Under the pieces are notes generated by a model, which saw only the letters and a program-made list of their open reading frames with translations, had not been told where the DNA came from and searched no databases. This document shows positions 1 through 6,209 of a stretch of 14,661 nt of DNA, piece by piece. The stretch is from Kiritimatiellia bacterium (GTDB taxonomy: Bacteria > Verrucomicrobiota > Kiritimatiellia > RFP12 > UBA1067), in assembly GCA_017628165.1 (NCBI GenBank), contig JAGBZQ010000054.1:1-14661 (forward strand). Reading direction: 5' to 3'. How positions within the stretch are numbered: position 1 is the stretch's first letter; each line of letters begins with the position of its first letter. The position numbers and the translations under genes were made by a program.

Positions 1-839
1 GGGTCGTTGTCGCAATATTTGGCGCGAATGACAAGTTTTAAGTTTTTGTATGATTCCTGCGGAGGAAGCGCTAAAACGCCTACATTTTCAGTAGATCCAA
101 TTTGGATGATGCCGTTTGTTCGTGCCGGAATGTAAATAGAATGTCCCTCAAAGGCGTCAAGGAGGGTGCCTATGTCGTCTGTTATGTTTCTTGTGTTGCC
201 GCCGGTGTTTTCAAGGGCGCTTAAGTCATATTTTGCCGCGTACTGTGCAGTAAATGGCGATTCGACCGTTTTCGTCACTTCGATCTTGTGTGACGTTGCC
301 GCCGTATCAGGAGTCCATGAGGCGGTGAATCTGTCACGGTAGACTTCGGATGATTGGAGGTCTTGGGGGATGTCAAGAATCGGTACTCCGCAGATGATTG
401 CGGATTTTAAGTAGATGTTGCCAGCCCCAGATGTGGTTGTTATTTTAAACTTTTGAATTTGTTTTTCGGCCGGAAGAGTGATGTCTGTAGAAGCGTATGC
501 TACAGAGGAGGGCGTTATGTCGATACTTTCAAGAGCCTCTCCTTCTATCGTCAGAGGAATAAGCTTCAAGTCACGTGATGTTTCTGCGCTGGATTTTTTT
601 GCGGTGACTGAAATTGAAGTGACGGCAAAGTCAAAAGTCGGCGATTGTATGAAAGCATGTGAATTATTGATGTACATTTCATTGTCGTGCGAGGAAGCAA
701 AATGCGTCCCGCTATAGACCCAATAGGTTTCGTTGGTCAGTGCCTCATCGAACGTTGCCTCGGTCAAGAGGTCTTGGGCGTTCAAGTGAAAGAACGGTGT
801 GAAAAAGAGAACCGCAGATGTAAGTGTTGTCGTTTTCAT
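1..839 (-). CDS. Secreted beta-sandwich protein, N-terminal part (runs off left edge)
   Basis: I translated the minus strand by hand from the ATG at 839-837; the frame stays open for 279 codons to the window edge, so the gene is partial at its 3' end. It begins with a Sec signal peptide (MKTTTLTSAVLFF..., residues 1-21, cleavage likely after LNAQ). Residues 25-150 look like a beta-sandwich domain (alternating polar/hydrophobic strands, few charges clustered). Residues about 165-195 contain a fibronectin-III-like stretch (RFTASWTP, then SHKIEVTKTV), and from about 205 a further domain begins (YDLSALENTGGN). Such multi-domain secreted proteins are common among gut Gram-negatives, but I do not recognise a family and assign no function. 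It has no Shine-Dalgarno; a promoter abuts the start. The region is visibly more AT-rich than the genes to its right. The coding call is strong, because no stop appears in 279 codons and a signal peptide and promoter are both present. Confidence 0.88.
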   Translation of the reverse strand, partial: MKTTTLTSAVLFFTPFFHLNAQDLLTEATFDEALTNETYWVYSGTHFASSHDNEMYINNSHAFIQSPTFDFAVTSISVTAKKSSAETSRDLKLIPLTIEGEALESIDITPSSVAYASTDITLPAEKQIQKFKITTTSGAGNIYLKSAIICGVPILDIPQDLQSSEVYRDRFTASWTPDTAATSHKIEVTKTVESPFTAQYAAKYDLSALENTGGNTRNITDDIGTLLDAFEGHSIYIPARTNGIIQIGSTENVGVLALPPQESYKNLKLVIRAKYCDND

Positions 840-845
840 AGTTGA

Positions 846-874
846 ATTATAGCAGATAGTTTTGCAACTTTCAA
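846..874 (-). promoter_or_regulatory. Sigma-70-type promoter for the minus-strand secreted protein gene
   Basis: On the minus strand, TTGAAA (874-869) and TATAAT (851-846) are separated by exactly 17 bases, and the -10 is preceded by TGC, making an extended -10. An A-tract lies just upstream (plus-strand T run near 879-888), which could act as an UP element. Only six bases separate the -10 box from the ATG, so transcription would begin at or next to the start codon. Confidence 0.8.
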
Positions 875-897
875 ACTTGTTTTTTTTATGTTCGTTG

Positions 898-926
898 TTG
901 CAATCTGCGGTGGGATGGTATATACT
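898..926 (+). promoter_or_regulatory. Sigma-70-type promoter for the operon starting at 992
   Basis: TTGCAA (898-903) and TATACT (921-926) are 17 bases apart. An alternative -10 reading, TATATA at 919-924 preceded by TGG, gives an extended -10 with a 15-base spacer. Transcription would start near 933, leaving a leader of about 60 bases. It is divergent from the minus-strand promoter at 846-874, with 23 bases between the two -35 boxes, so one bound regulator could affect both. Confidence 0.6.
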
Positions 927-959
927 GTGAGCGTTAGGTAAAGGTTTTACGGATATTAA

Positions 960-985
960 CCGCTTGTCAGCGGAGAAAAAGGAGG
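960..985 (+). promoter_or_regulatory. Leader hairpin and strong Shine-Dalgarno before the 992 gene
   Basis: CCGCT (960-964) pairs with AGCGG (969-973) around a TGTC loop. It is followed after a short A-rich gap by AAGGAGGG (978-985 region), a near-perfect ribosome binding site six bases before the ATG at 992. The hairpin leaves the binding site free. It may protect the mRNA 5' region, or be chance, since the stem is only five pairs. Confidence 0.4.
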
Positions 986-991
986 GATTAT

Positions 992-1441
992 ATGAACAAG
1001 ACAATACAGATGTTCGCGATGGCCATTGTGGCCGTGATGATCGCAGGCGCAGGCTTTGCCAAAGGGCCGGCGCATAGAGTCCGCAAGGCGCCGCCCCCGC
1101 CGCGCGTCGTCCATCGGGCGCATCGTCCAGCTCCGCCGCCTCCCGTCAGGCATCATCACAAGCACAGCATTTGGGGCAAGGGGGGCAGTAACTTCCTGCC
1201 CGGTTTCATCGGCGGTGTAGTCGGCGGTGTAATTGCGGATAAAGTGGTCACGACGCCTGTTGTCACTACGCATGTGGTCTCAACGCCTGTGGTTGTGACG
1301 CCAGTGGTTACAGCACCCGTTTATACCACTCAGAACGTATGGGTGGAGGGGCGCTATGTTGACCAGGTGCAGCCTAACGGAGTTGTCCTTCGCGTGTGGC
1401 AGCCCGGGCATTACGAACAGCGCCAAGTCCTTGTTCAGTAA
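992..1441 (+). CDS. Secreted His/Pro-rich glycine-zipper protein with VVTTP repeats
   Basis: A 149-residue exported protein of unknown function. Residues 1-23 are a Sec signal peptide (cleavage likely after GAGFA). Residues 28-60 are basic and rich in Pro and His (PPPP twice, then VRHHHKH), which could bind metal or sit against the cell wall. G71, G75 and G79 form a GxxxGxxxG glycine zipper (GFIGGVVGGVIADK), as in small outer-membrane or surface-antigen proteins. Residues 85-114 are six degenerate copies of a VVTTP-like pentapeptide. The C-terminus has two WxxGxY units (VWVEGRY at about 117 and VWQPGHY at about 136), a motif seen in short secreted envelope proteins. The start is fixed by the strong Shine-Dalgarno. 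It is first in a run with the LysM gene a few bases downstream, so an envelope role is likely. Real gene, high confidence; function unknown. Confidence 0.87.
   Translation: MNKTIQMFAMAIVAVMIAGAGFAKGPAHRVRKAPPPPRVVHRAHRPAPPPPVRHHHKHSIWGKGGSNFLPGFIGGVVGGVIADKVVTTPVVTTHVVSTPVVVTPVVTAPVYTTQNVWVEGRYVDQVQPNGVVLRVWQPGHYEQRQVLVQ
1244..1333 (+). repeat. Six 15-bp units encoding VVTTP-like pentapeptides
   Basis: Six consecutive 15-base units encode VVTTP, VVTTH, VVSTP, VVVTP, VVTAP and VYTTQ (residues 85-114 of the 992 gene). The units have diverged at third positions, so the repeat is kept at protein rather than DNA level. The alternating beta-branched residues favour an extended, strand-forming spacer. 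Confidence 0.8.
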
Positions 1442-1459
1442 AGACTTTTGACGGGCAGC

Positions 1460-1915
1460 ATGGCAGGAGGAGGCTCAGGCATAATTAATTGGCCGCTTGC
1501 AATCGCCGTTAGTTTGGCGGTTCATGTAGTTGGCATCGCCTTTATCCTGTCTTGTACGGGCTCTTCAAAGCAAACGGAGGATCCGCAGCAGGAGGAGGTT
1601 GCGCCTGCGCCTCAAACGCGCCCGTTCGAGCCGCATTCCTCTCCGGCTCTGCAGACGGCGGAGGCTCCGGCGCAGCCTGCAAGCCCGGCGGACGTCACTC
1701 CGGCAAGACCGCCGGTGCAGCCTGCGCCTCCCGTGCAGCCGATGGCTAATACAATTGTCTACACAGTGGTAAAGGGCGATTCGCTTACTAAGCTTGCGGC
1801 GCTTCATTGCTGCACGGTAACCGAACTTGCCAAGCTCAATAAGATAAAGCCTACGAGTGGGCTAAGAATAGGGCAGAGGCTTAAAATTCCGGCACCCGCA
1901 GAAGCGACGAGATAG
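1460..1915 (+). CDS. Membrane-anchored LysM domain protein with Pro/Ala-rich linker
   Basis: A 151-residue protein read from ATG 1460; a TTG at 1448 would add four residues, and neither has a clear Shine-Dalgarno, so the start is open. Residues about 11-31 form one hydrophobic segment (WPLAIAVSLAVHVVGIAFIL), much like the N-terminal anchor of TonB proteins; it ends in LSC, close to but not a good lipobox. Residues 38-95 are a Pro/Ala/Gln linker long enough to cross part of the periplasm. Residues 99-144 are one LysM domain (YTVVKGDSLTKLAALH, then ELAKLNKI and LRIGQRLKIP), a fold that binds the N-acetylglucosamine chains of peptidoglycan. The likely role is to tie an inner-membrane anchor to the wall; the partner is unknown. 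It lies between the glycine-zipper protein and ybeY, which starts three bases after its stop. Confidence 0.87.
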   Translation: MAGGGSGIINWPLAIAVSLAVHVVGIAFILSCTGSSKQTEDPQQEEVAPAPQTRPFEPHSSPALQTAEAPAQPASPADVTPARPPVQPAPPVQPMANTIVYTVVKGDSLTKLAALHCCTVTELAKLNKIKPTSGLRIGQRLKIPAPAEATR

Positions 1916-1918
1916 GGT

Positions 1919-2854
1919 ATGTCTTGTAGGGTTTTTATAGACGGTGTTTTGCCGCGCGCGTTCGGAATGACAAAGGCCACTCTTCGAAAAGCGGCCGTAT
2001 TTTTTGCAGAACGCTCTTCCGCTCGGATAGGCAAGCCGTTTCGTGAAGTAGCCGTTATTCTGCAGGATGACGCCGCTTCCGACGAGGTTCATCGCGGAAT
2101 TATGGATGTTGAGGGCGCAACCGATGTTATAACCCAGGGTTACGAGGCGATCCCTCCTGAGCCGGCGGGGGTTTACGGCGAGCTTTACGTAAATGCAGAC
2201 CAAGCGCTTCGCTTCTCCCGGTCTAAGAAGGATTGGCCGGCGGAGAAGGAGCTTCTTCTTTATGTGGCGCACGGAATGGATCATCTTTCCGGCGCGGACG
2301 ATCTGGATTCTAAAAACCGCGCAATAATGCGCAGGCGCGAGCTGAAATGGCTTTCCGATTTCGCCCGTGAGGCTAAGGTTCTTCTTTTTGCCGTCGCTTC
2401 GCTTTTCGCCTGTTCGCTCCCGCTCTTTGCTCAAGGGCTTTCCGATTATGCCGAGTACGATTACGAACACTGGTATGCAAGTGCGCAGGCTCTTGCGGTA
2501 GTGCCTGGAGGAGCTTCGAATATGCGTGAAAGCTGCGGTGCGGCTATACGCGCCGGATATTATGTGGGCGACTTTCTGACGATTGAAGGATCTGTTGCCC
2601 GGACGGATGCGGCAACTGGTTTGGGATTGCGCGGTCTTTGGCATTGGTGGGGGTATGAGAAGTTTGATCCGTTTTTCACTTTCGGTGTTGCGGGGTGGTT
2701 TGACGGCGATCTCGGGCCTGCCGCCGGATGGGGGACGTTCTGGCATTTCAACGATAATCTTTCATTACGTTTCGATGCCGATGCCATGTTTGGAATAGAG
2801 AGCGAAGACGAGATGATTTATTCGTTTGCGCTTGGAGTCCAGTATTCATTTTAA
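1919..2854 (+). CDS. ybeY: YbeY endoribonuclease fused to signal sequence and outer-membrane barrel
   Basis: A 311-residue open frame in two unrelated halves. Residues 1-150 are YbeY, the zinc-dependent RNase of 16S rRNA maturation: HRG at 58-60 with the conserved Arg, TDV at 68-70, the GELYVNAD strand (87-94), and the metal site HGMDHLSGADD (118-128). H118 and H122 are kept, but the third ligand, usually His, is D128. Residues 153-172 are a textbook Sec signal core (KVLLFAVASLFACSLPLFAQ). Residues 173-311 are amphipathic strands ending in VQYSF, whose terminal Phe is typical of BAM-assembled barrels. The junction has no stop. The only in-frame ATG near it is 2327-2329, without a Shine-Dalgarno; starting there would give the barrel its own long signal peptide. 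It starts three bases after the LysM stop. YbeY half sure; barrel half likely; whether one protein is made is unclear. Confidence 0.87.
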   Translation: MSCRVFIDGVLPRAFGMTKATLRKAAVFFAERSSARIGKPFREVAVILQDDAASDEVHRGIMDVEGATDVITQGYEAIPPEPAGVYGELYVNADQALRFSRSKKDWPAEKELLLYVAHGMDHLSGADDLDSKNRAIMRRRELKWLSDFAREAKVLLFAVASLFACSLPLFAQGLSDYAEYDYEHWYASAQALAVVPGGASNMRESCGAAIRAGYYVGDFLTIEGSVARTDAATGLGLRGLWHWWGYEKFDPFFTFGVAGWFDGDLGPAAGWGTFWHFNDNLSLRFDADAMFGIESEDEMIYSFALGVQYSF

Positions 2855-2856
2855 TT

Positions 2857-2861
2857 GGAGG
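2857..2861 (+). promoter_or_regulatory. Shine-Dalgarno that sets the hslO start
   Basis: GGAGG at 2857-2861 lies five bases before ATG 2867. The upstream TTG at 2855 overlaps this site and so cannot be the start. Confidence 0.8.
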
Positions 2862-2866
2862 TTTTT

Positions 2867-3676
2867 ATGGTTCTCGAAAATTGCAGACAGGAATGGTATG
2901 ATGCCCAAAAGCGCGTCGCCGTCACGTTTGTGGATGTGAAAAATGCTGCGCAGGCATTGGCAAAAGGGCATCTTTCAGGGCCTGTGGCCACTACGTATCT
3001 TGCGAGGGCTTTGGCCGCGGCGGCGCTTCTCGGATCGGAAATTTCCGAGGATGATGAGACGGTCATCGTTCAGATGAAATGCAAGGGTCCGCTTGGCGGT
3101 TTTAACGTTGAATGTACGGCGGCAGGTGCGCTTCGCGGTTATACGGAGAAGAAGATTCTCGACGGCTTTGACGGTATGGGGCCGTTTAAGGATCGTGATG
3201 TCATAGGAGAGCGTCAGATTCAGGTGACTCGTTCGCGCCCGGGAAAGATAATCTCTCAGGGAATTTCAAATTCTCTCGACGGATATCTTGCAGGCTCGCT
3301 TCAGCGTAAGGCGTGCATATTCCTTGAGGCTTCCGTAACGGATGAGGTGGAGGTCAAGGAAGCGCGCGGTCTAATGGTGGAGGCGCTCCCTGATAGCGAA
3401 TGGGCGGTTTCTCTGGGGACGGCTGCTTTGCACGATGATTTCGCGAAGGAGAAAGGCGGCATACTTGCGGTTGCGCCGCGAAATATTCTCGGGAGGCTTG
3501 GGCTTGACGGAGCGGAGCTCAAGAAGACTTCGCCGCTTTCGTTCGGCTGCCGCTGTTCGCCGGAGCGTGCTGCTGCTCTCATTTCGTCCTTGAGCGAGGA
3601 GGAGCGCAGGTCTCTCCCTGAAAAGATCGACATCACCTGTCACATGTGCGGGCGGACGTTTGCCGTCAAGCCATAA
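2867..3676 (+). CDS. hslO: Hsp33 redox-regulated chaperone
   Basis: A 269-residue cytoplasmic holdase that binds unfolding proteins under oxidative stress. The C-terminal zinc switch is complete: C228 and C230 (FGCRCS, the CxC pair) and C258 and C261 (ITCHMC, the CxxC pair). In the reduced state these four hold zinc; oxidation forms disulfides and turns the chaperone on. The N-terminal domain shows family features such as KGPLGGFNVE (73-82) and the SLDGYLAGSLQ stretch (136-146). It is near full length compared with about 290 residues in E. coli. The start at 2867 is chosen because GGAGG precedes it. It follows the YbeY fusion by 12 bases and alr by 8, so it belongs to the same transcript. Confident call. 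Confidence 0.95.
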   Translation: MVLENCRQEWYDAQKRVAVTFVDVKNAAQALAKGHLSGPVATTYLARALAAAALLGSEISEDDETVIVQMKCKGPLGGFNVECTAAGALRGYTEKKILDGFDGMGPFKDRDVIGERQIQVTRSRPGKIISQGISNSLDGYLAGSLQRKACIFLEASVTDEVEVKEARGLMVEALPDSEWAVSLGTAALHDDFAKEKGGILAVAPRNILGRLGLDGAELKKTSPLSFGCRCSPERAAALISSLSEEERRSLPEKIDITCHMCGRTFAVKP

Positions 3677-3684
3677 GTAGCGGT

Positions 3685-4836
3685 ATGAAGAGAAGAACTG
3701 TTGTCAGAATAGACCTTGATGCCCTCAAGCGGAATTATGTGAAAATCGCAAGGCGTGTTGCGCCTGCGGAGGTCTTGTGCGTTCTCAAGGCTAATGCTTA
3801 TGGGCTTGGGGTGGGAGCTTACGCGAAGGCCCTTGTCTCTGTCGGATGCCGCTCGTTCGGCGTGGCAGATCCCGAGGAGGCTCTCGAGCTTGTGGGAATA
3901 CTTGGTGAAACCGGCTTTCAAGATGTTTCTGTTCAGATTCTTTCGAGCGTCATGCCGGATGAGATTGAGCCTATGGTGGCGGTGGGCGTCACGCTTCCCG
4001 TGGTGGATTTGGAATCGGCGGAGCTTATCAGTGCGGCGGCCTCAAAGCTTGGGAGAACCGCCAAGGTGCATTTCAAGATCGACTCCGGTATGGGGCGTCT
4101 TGGGATTCGCGCCGCGGAGGCGGTGGAGACGATTGAGGCCGTTAAGCGCCTGTCTAATATCGAGTGTGAGGGCATTTTTTCGCATTGCGCAATGGCGTAT
4201 GACATCAAGGATCCTTTTACGGAAGAGCAGATTTCTGTTTTCAAAAAACTTCTCTCCGATCTTGGATCTCGCGGCATTTCTTTTGCGAAGGTGCATATTG
4301 CCGCGAGCGATGCGGTGAATAACTTTCCTGAAACGGCGCGAGAGCCTTTCACGATGGTTCGCACGGGAATCAATCTTCACGGAAGTTTTGATCCGAACGG
4401 CATTAAGGCGTTAGAGCTTGAGAGCGTCCTTTCGCTTGTAACGCGAGTGGCGCAGGTGCGCTTCCTGCCGGCGGGGACTACAATCGGCTATGGAAGGACA
4501 TGGTGTCTTGCGCGTCCCACGAAGGTGGCGGTTATTTCAGCAGGTTACGCCGATGGGCTTCCGCTTGCCCTTACGAACAAGGGTTTTGTTTTTATCGGCG
4601 GCAGGCGTTGTAAGATTCTCGGCAGAATTTCAATGGATTATACGTCGGTAGACGTTACTGATGTTCCTGATGTAAAAAGCGGCGATGAAGTGATATGCTT
4701 CGGTAAGTGCGGAGGCGATGCCATAACGCCTGACGACTGGGCGGAGGTAAAGGGCACGCACTCGTATGATATCATTTGTTCTCTCGGGCGGCGCGTCTGC
4801 CGTGTCGTCACCGGAGGTGAAGAAAACCCGATATAA
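3685..4836 (+). CDS. alr: Alanine racemase
   Basis: A 383-residue PLP enzyme that interconverts L- and D-alanine to supply D-Ala for peptidoglycan. K35 in VLKANAYG is the PLP-binding lysine of the family signature (the usual His after the Gly is Leu here). Y269 in IGYGRTW is the second catalytic base on the opposite face, and GRISMDYTSVDVTD (313-326) is the conserved substrate-pocket segment with Met317. GMGRLG (135-140) and the ADGLP motif of the C-terminal barrel (289-293) also match. An in-frame upstream start at 3646 would put the protein inside hslO; ATG 3685, eight bases after the hslO stop, begins with the usual RIDLDAL segment and is preferred. Last gene before the promoter at 4851. 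Confident. Confidence 0.96.
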   Translation: MKRRTVVRIDLDALKRNYVKIARRVAPAEVLCVLKANAYGLGVGAYAKALVSVGCRSFGVADPEEALELVGILGETGFQDVSVQILSSVMPDEIEPMVAVGVTLPVVDLESAELISAAASKLGRTAKVHFKIDSGMGRLGIRAAEAVETIEAVKRLSNIECEGIFSHCAMAYDIKDPFTEEQISVFKKLLSDLGSRGISFAKVHIAASDAVNNFPETAREPFTMVRTGINLHGSFDPNGIKALELESVLSLVTRVAQVRFLPAGTTIGYGRTWCLARPTKVAVISAGYADGLPLALTNKGFVFIGGRRCKILGRISMDYTSVDVTDVPDVKSGDEVICFGKCGGDAITPDDWAEVKGTHSYDIICSLGRRVCRVVTGGEENPI

Positions 4837-4850
4837 AACTAAATTTGCCA

Positions 4851-4880
4851 TTGACTGTTAAGTTCATTCAATGATACTAT
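4851..4880 (+). promoter_or_regulatory. Promoter for the thioredoxin-fold to tatD run
   Basis: TTGACT (4851-4856) and TACTAT (4875-4880) are 18 bases apart, and TGA precedes the -10, giving a TGn extended -10. Transcription would start near 4887, only about 16 bases before the ATG, and the leader holds the Shine-Dalgarno AAAGGA (4892-4897). It lies in the 66-base gap after alr; I see no terminator hairpin there, so alr read-through is possible. Confidence 0.65.
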
Positions 4881-4902
4881 AAATCACAAAGAAAGGAAAA
4901 CA

Positions 4903-5778
4903 ATGAAGAAGATTATTGCTCTTGCCGCAGTCGCGGCGCTCGGGTTCGCGGCTTCTGCCAAGACCTCCACCCCTAATGGATTCACTGATGATTTTGATGC
5001 CGCCATCAAGGCTTCCAAGGAATCCGGCAAAGCGGTTCTCGCTGTATTTTCTGGCAGTGATTGGTGCTATTGGTGCAAGGTTCTCGAGAAGGATTACCTT
5101 TCCAAGCCTGAGTTTGTGGCGGAGGCTTCCAAGAAGTTTGAGCTTGTTTTCATCGATTCGCCTAAAGATCAGTCTGTGTTAAGCGAGAAGGCCAAGGCGA
5201 ACAATAAGGCGCTTACAAAGAAATACGGCATCCGTGGCTTTCCTACTTTGAAGTATATCGACGCTGAGGGCAAGGCGAGTCCTGCTCCGCGCGCAGACAA
5301 GGGGATGTCGCCCAAGGATTTCGCGGGAAAGCTTGTGAAGGAGTTCGAGCTCGCGCCTGTCATCGCAAAGCATATCGTCCCCGTCGAGGCGGAGTTCCAC
5401 AAGCTTATGACCGCGTCCATGAAGGTTATGCGCGCGGAGGGCGATTTCTTCGCCAAGGAGTCTGAGGAAGCGCAGCGTGCAGGTTTCAACAAGGTGATCG
5501 CCTCAGTTCGCGTGTGCATCAATGATGTCAAGGAGCTTGCCGCCAAGTTTGAGGCTGCGGAACTTCCCGTGGAGATCGCAGACAAGAAGGCTGAGCTTCT
5601 TGGCATGATGAAGGAAACTGTCGCCAGCATGGAGAAGTATGTTGCCAGTTCGTTTGAGGATTCTCTCAAGGAGTACAAGCAGTGGGCTGAGGCCGCCAAG
5701 AAAAAATCCATGGCTAAGCCTGTACGCAAGGGCAAGGGTAAAGGCAAGAAGCCTGCAAAGGACAAGTCTGCAAAGTGA
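4903..5778 (+). CDS. Secreted thioredoxin-fold protein with helical domain and Lys-rich tail
   Basis: A 291-residue exported thiol-disulfide protein. Residues 1-19 are a signal peptide with an A-S-A cleavage site. The thioredoxin-like domain (about 28-140) has the active site W54-C55-Y56-W57-C58 (SDWCYWCK) and the cis-proline P114 in RGFPTL, so it should be redox-active; this resembles the Thioredoxin_7/DUF255-like group, whose WCxxC is preceded by SGSDW. Residues about 155-265 are predicted helical and charged, without a family I recognise. The last 25 residues are a Lys/Gly-rich tail (KGKGKGKK). Its role is probably to reduce or form disulfides in the periplasm; the electron donor is not visible here. 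A good Shine-Dalgarno and promoter set the start. The stop overlaps the next gene's GTG by four bases. Confidence 0.92.
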   Translation: MKKIIALAAVAALGFAASAKTSTPNGFTDDFDAAIKASKESGKAVLAVFSGSDWCYWCKVLEKDYLSKPEFVAEASKKFELVFIDSPKDQSVLSEKAKANNKALTKKYGIRGFPTLKYIDAEGKASPAPRADKGMSPKDFAGKLVKEFELAPVIAKHIVPVEAEFHKLMTASMKVMRAEGDFFAKESEEAQRAGFNKVIASVRVCINDVKELAAKFEAAELPVEIADKKAELLGMMKETVASMEKYVASSFEDSLKEYKQWAEAAKKKSMAKPVRKGKGKGKKPAKDKSAK

Positions 5779-6209
5779 GCAGCGCGGCCGAATACGAGTG
5801 TGCGTTTATCGAGACGATTGCTCGGGGAGTAGCGATCTCCGATGGGCGCATACTTCTTTGTAAAGCGAAGGGCGGCTCCTCTACATATCTTCCCGGCGGA
5901 CATATTGAGCTTGGGGAGAGCGGGCGCGAGGCGCTCGTTCGCGAGATGAAAGAGGAGACGGGGCTTGATGTTTCCACCGGCAGATTTCTCGGGGTCGTCG
6001 AAAATTCTTTTCTGCAGAAGGGTAAGCGCCATTCGGAAATAAATCTCGTCTACGAGATGGCGATTCTTCCCAATCAGGGTGCGGTAGCCGCAGCGGAGGA
6101 TTGGATAGAATTTGAATGGCGCGATCTTGCAGATATTGAATCTGCCAATCTTCTCCCGGAGGCCTTTAGGGTTCTCGGGAAAAATCCACACGCAACATTT
6201 GAACCGTAA
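5775..6209 (+). CDS. Nudix hydrolase
   Basis: A 144-residue cytoplasmic hydrolase of nucleoside diphosphates linked to another moiety. The Nudix box is complete: G42, five residues, E48, seven residues, R56-E57-M58-K59-E60-E61-T62-G63-L64, with the metal-binding glutamates in place. The preceding LPGGHIELGE is typical. The substrate cannot be told from sequence; a residue set for MutT (8-oxo-dGTP) is not evident. It starts at GTG 5775 within the stop of the thioredoxin-fold gene (GTGA), so it is translationally coupled to it. Its TAA shares a base with the ATG of rsmI. Confidence 0.93.
   Translation: MSSAAEYECAFIETIARGVAISDGRILLCKAKGGSSTYLPGGHIELGESGREALVREMKEETGLDVSTGRFLGVVENSFLQKGKRHSEINLVYEMAILPNQGAVAAAEDWIEFEWRDLADIESANLLPEAFRVLGKNPHATFEP

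Noticed and set aside
478..717. Plus-strand 79-codon open frame
   Set aside because: It is antisense to the open minus-strand gene with signal peptide and promoter, has no Shine-Dalgarno, and its protein shows no domain.
1244..1333. CRISPR or DNA tandem array
   Set aside because: The 15-base periodicity lies inside a coding frame, encodes a pentapeptide, has no spacers and varies at third positions.
1448..1459. TTG as start of the LysM gene
   Set aside because: Not excluded, but it has no Shine-Dalgarno and only adds four residues; ATG 1460 is preferred.
1862..2746. Minus-strand 294-codon open frame
   Set aside because: It lies wholly opposite the YbeY/barrel gene; the protein is basic with no recognisable domain, as expected for an antisense shadow of a GC-rich gene.
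5169..6191. Minus-strand 340-codon open frame
   Set aside because: Antisense to the thioredoxin-fold and Nudix genes, both of which have complete motifs; no signal or domain in the antisense product.
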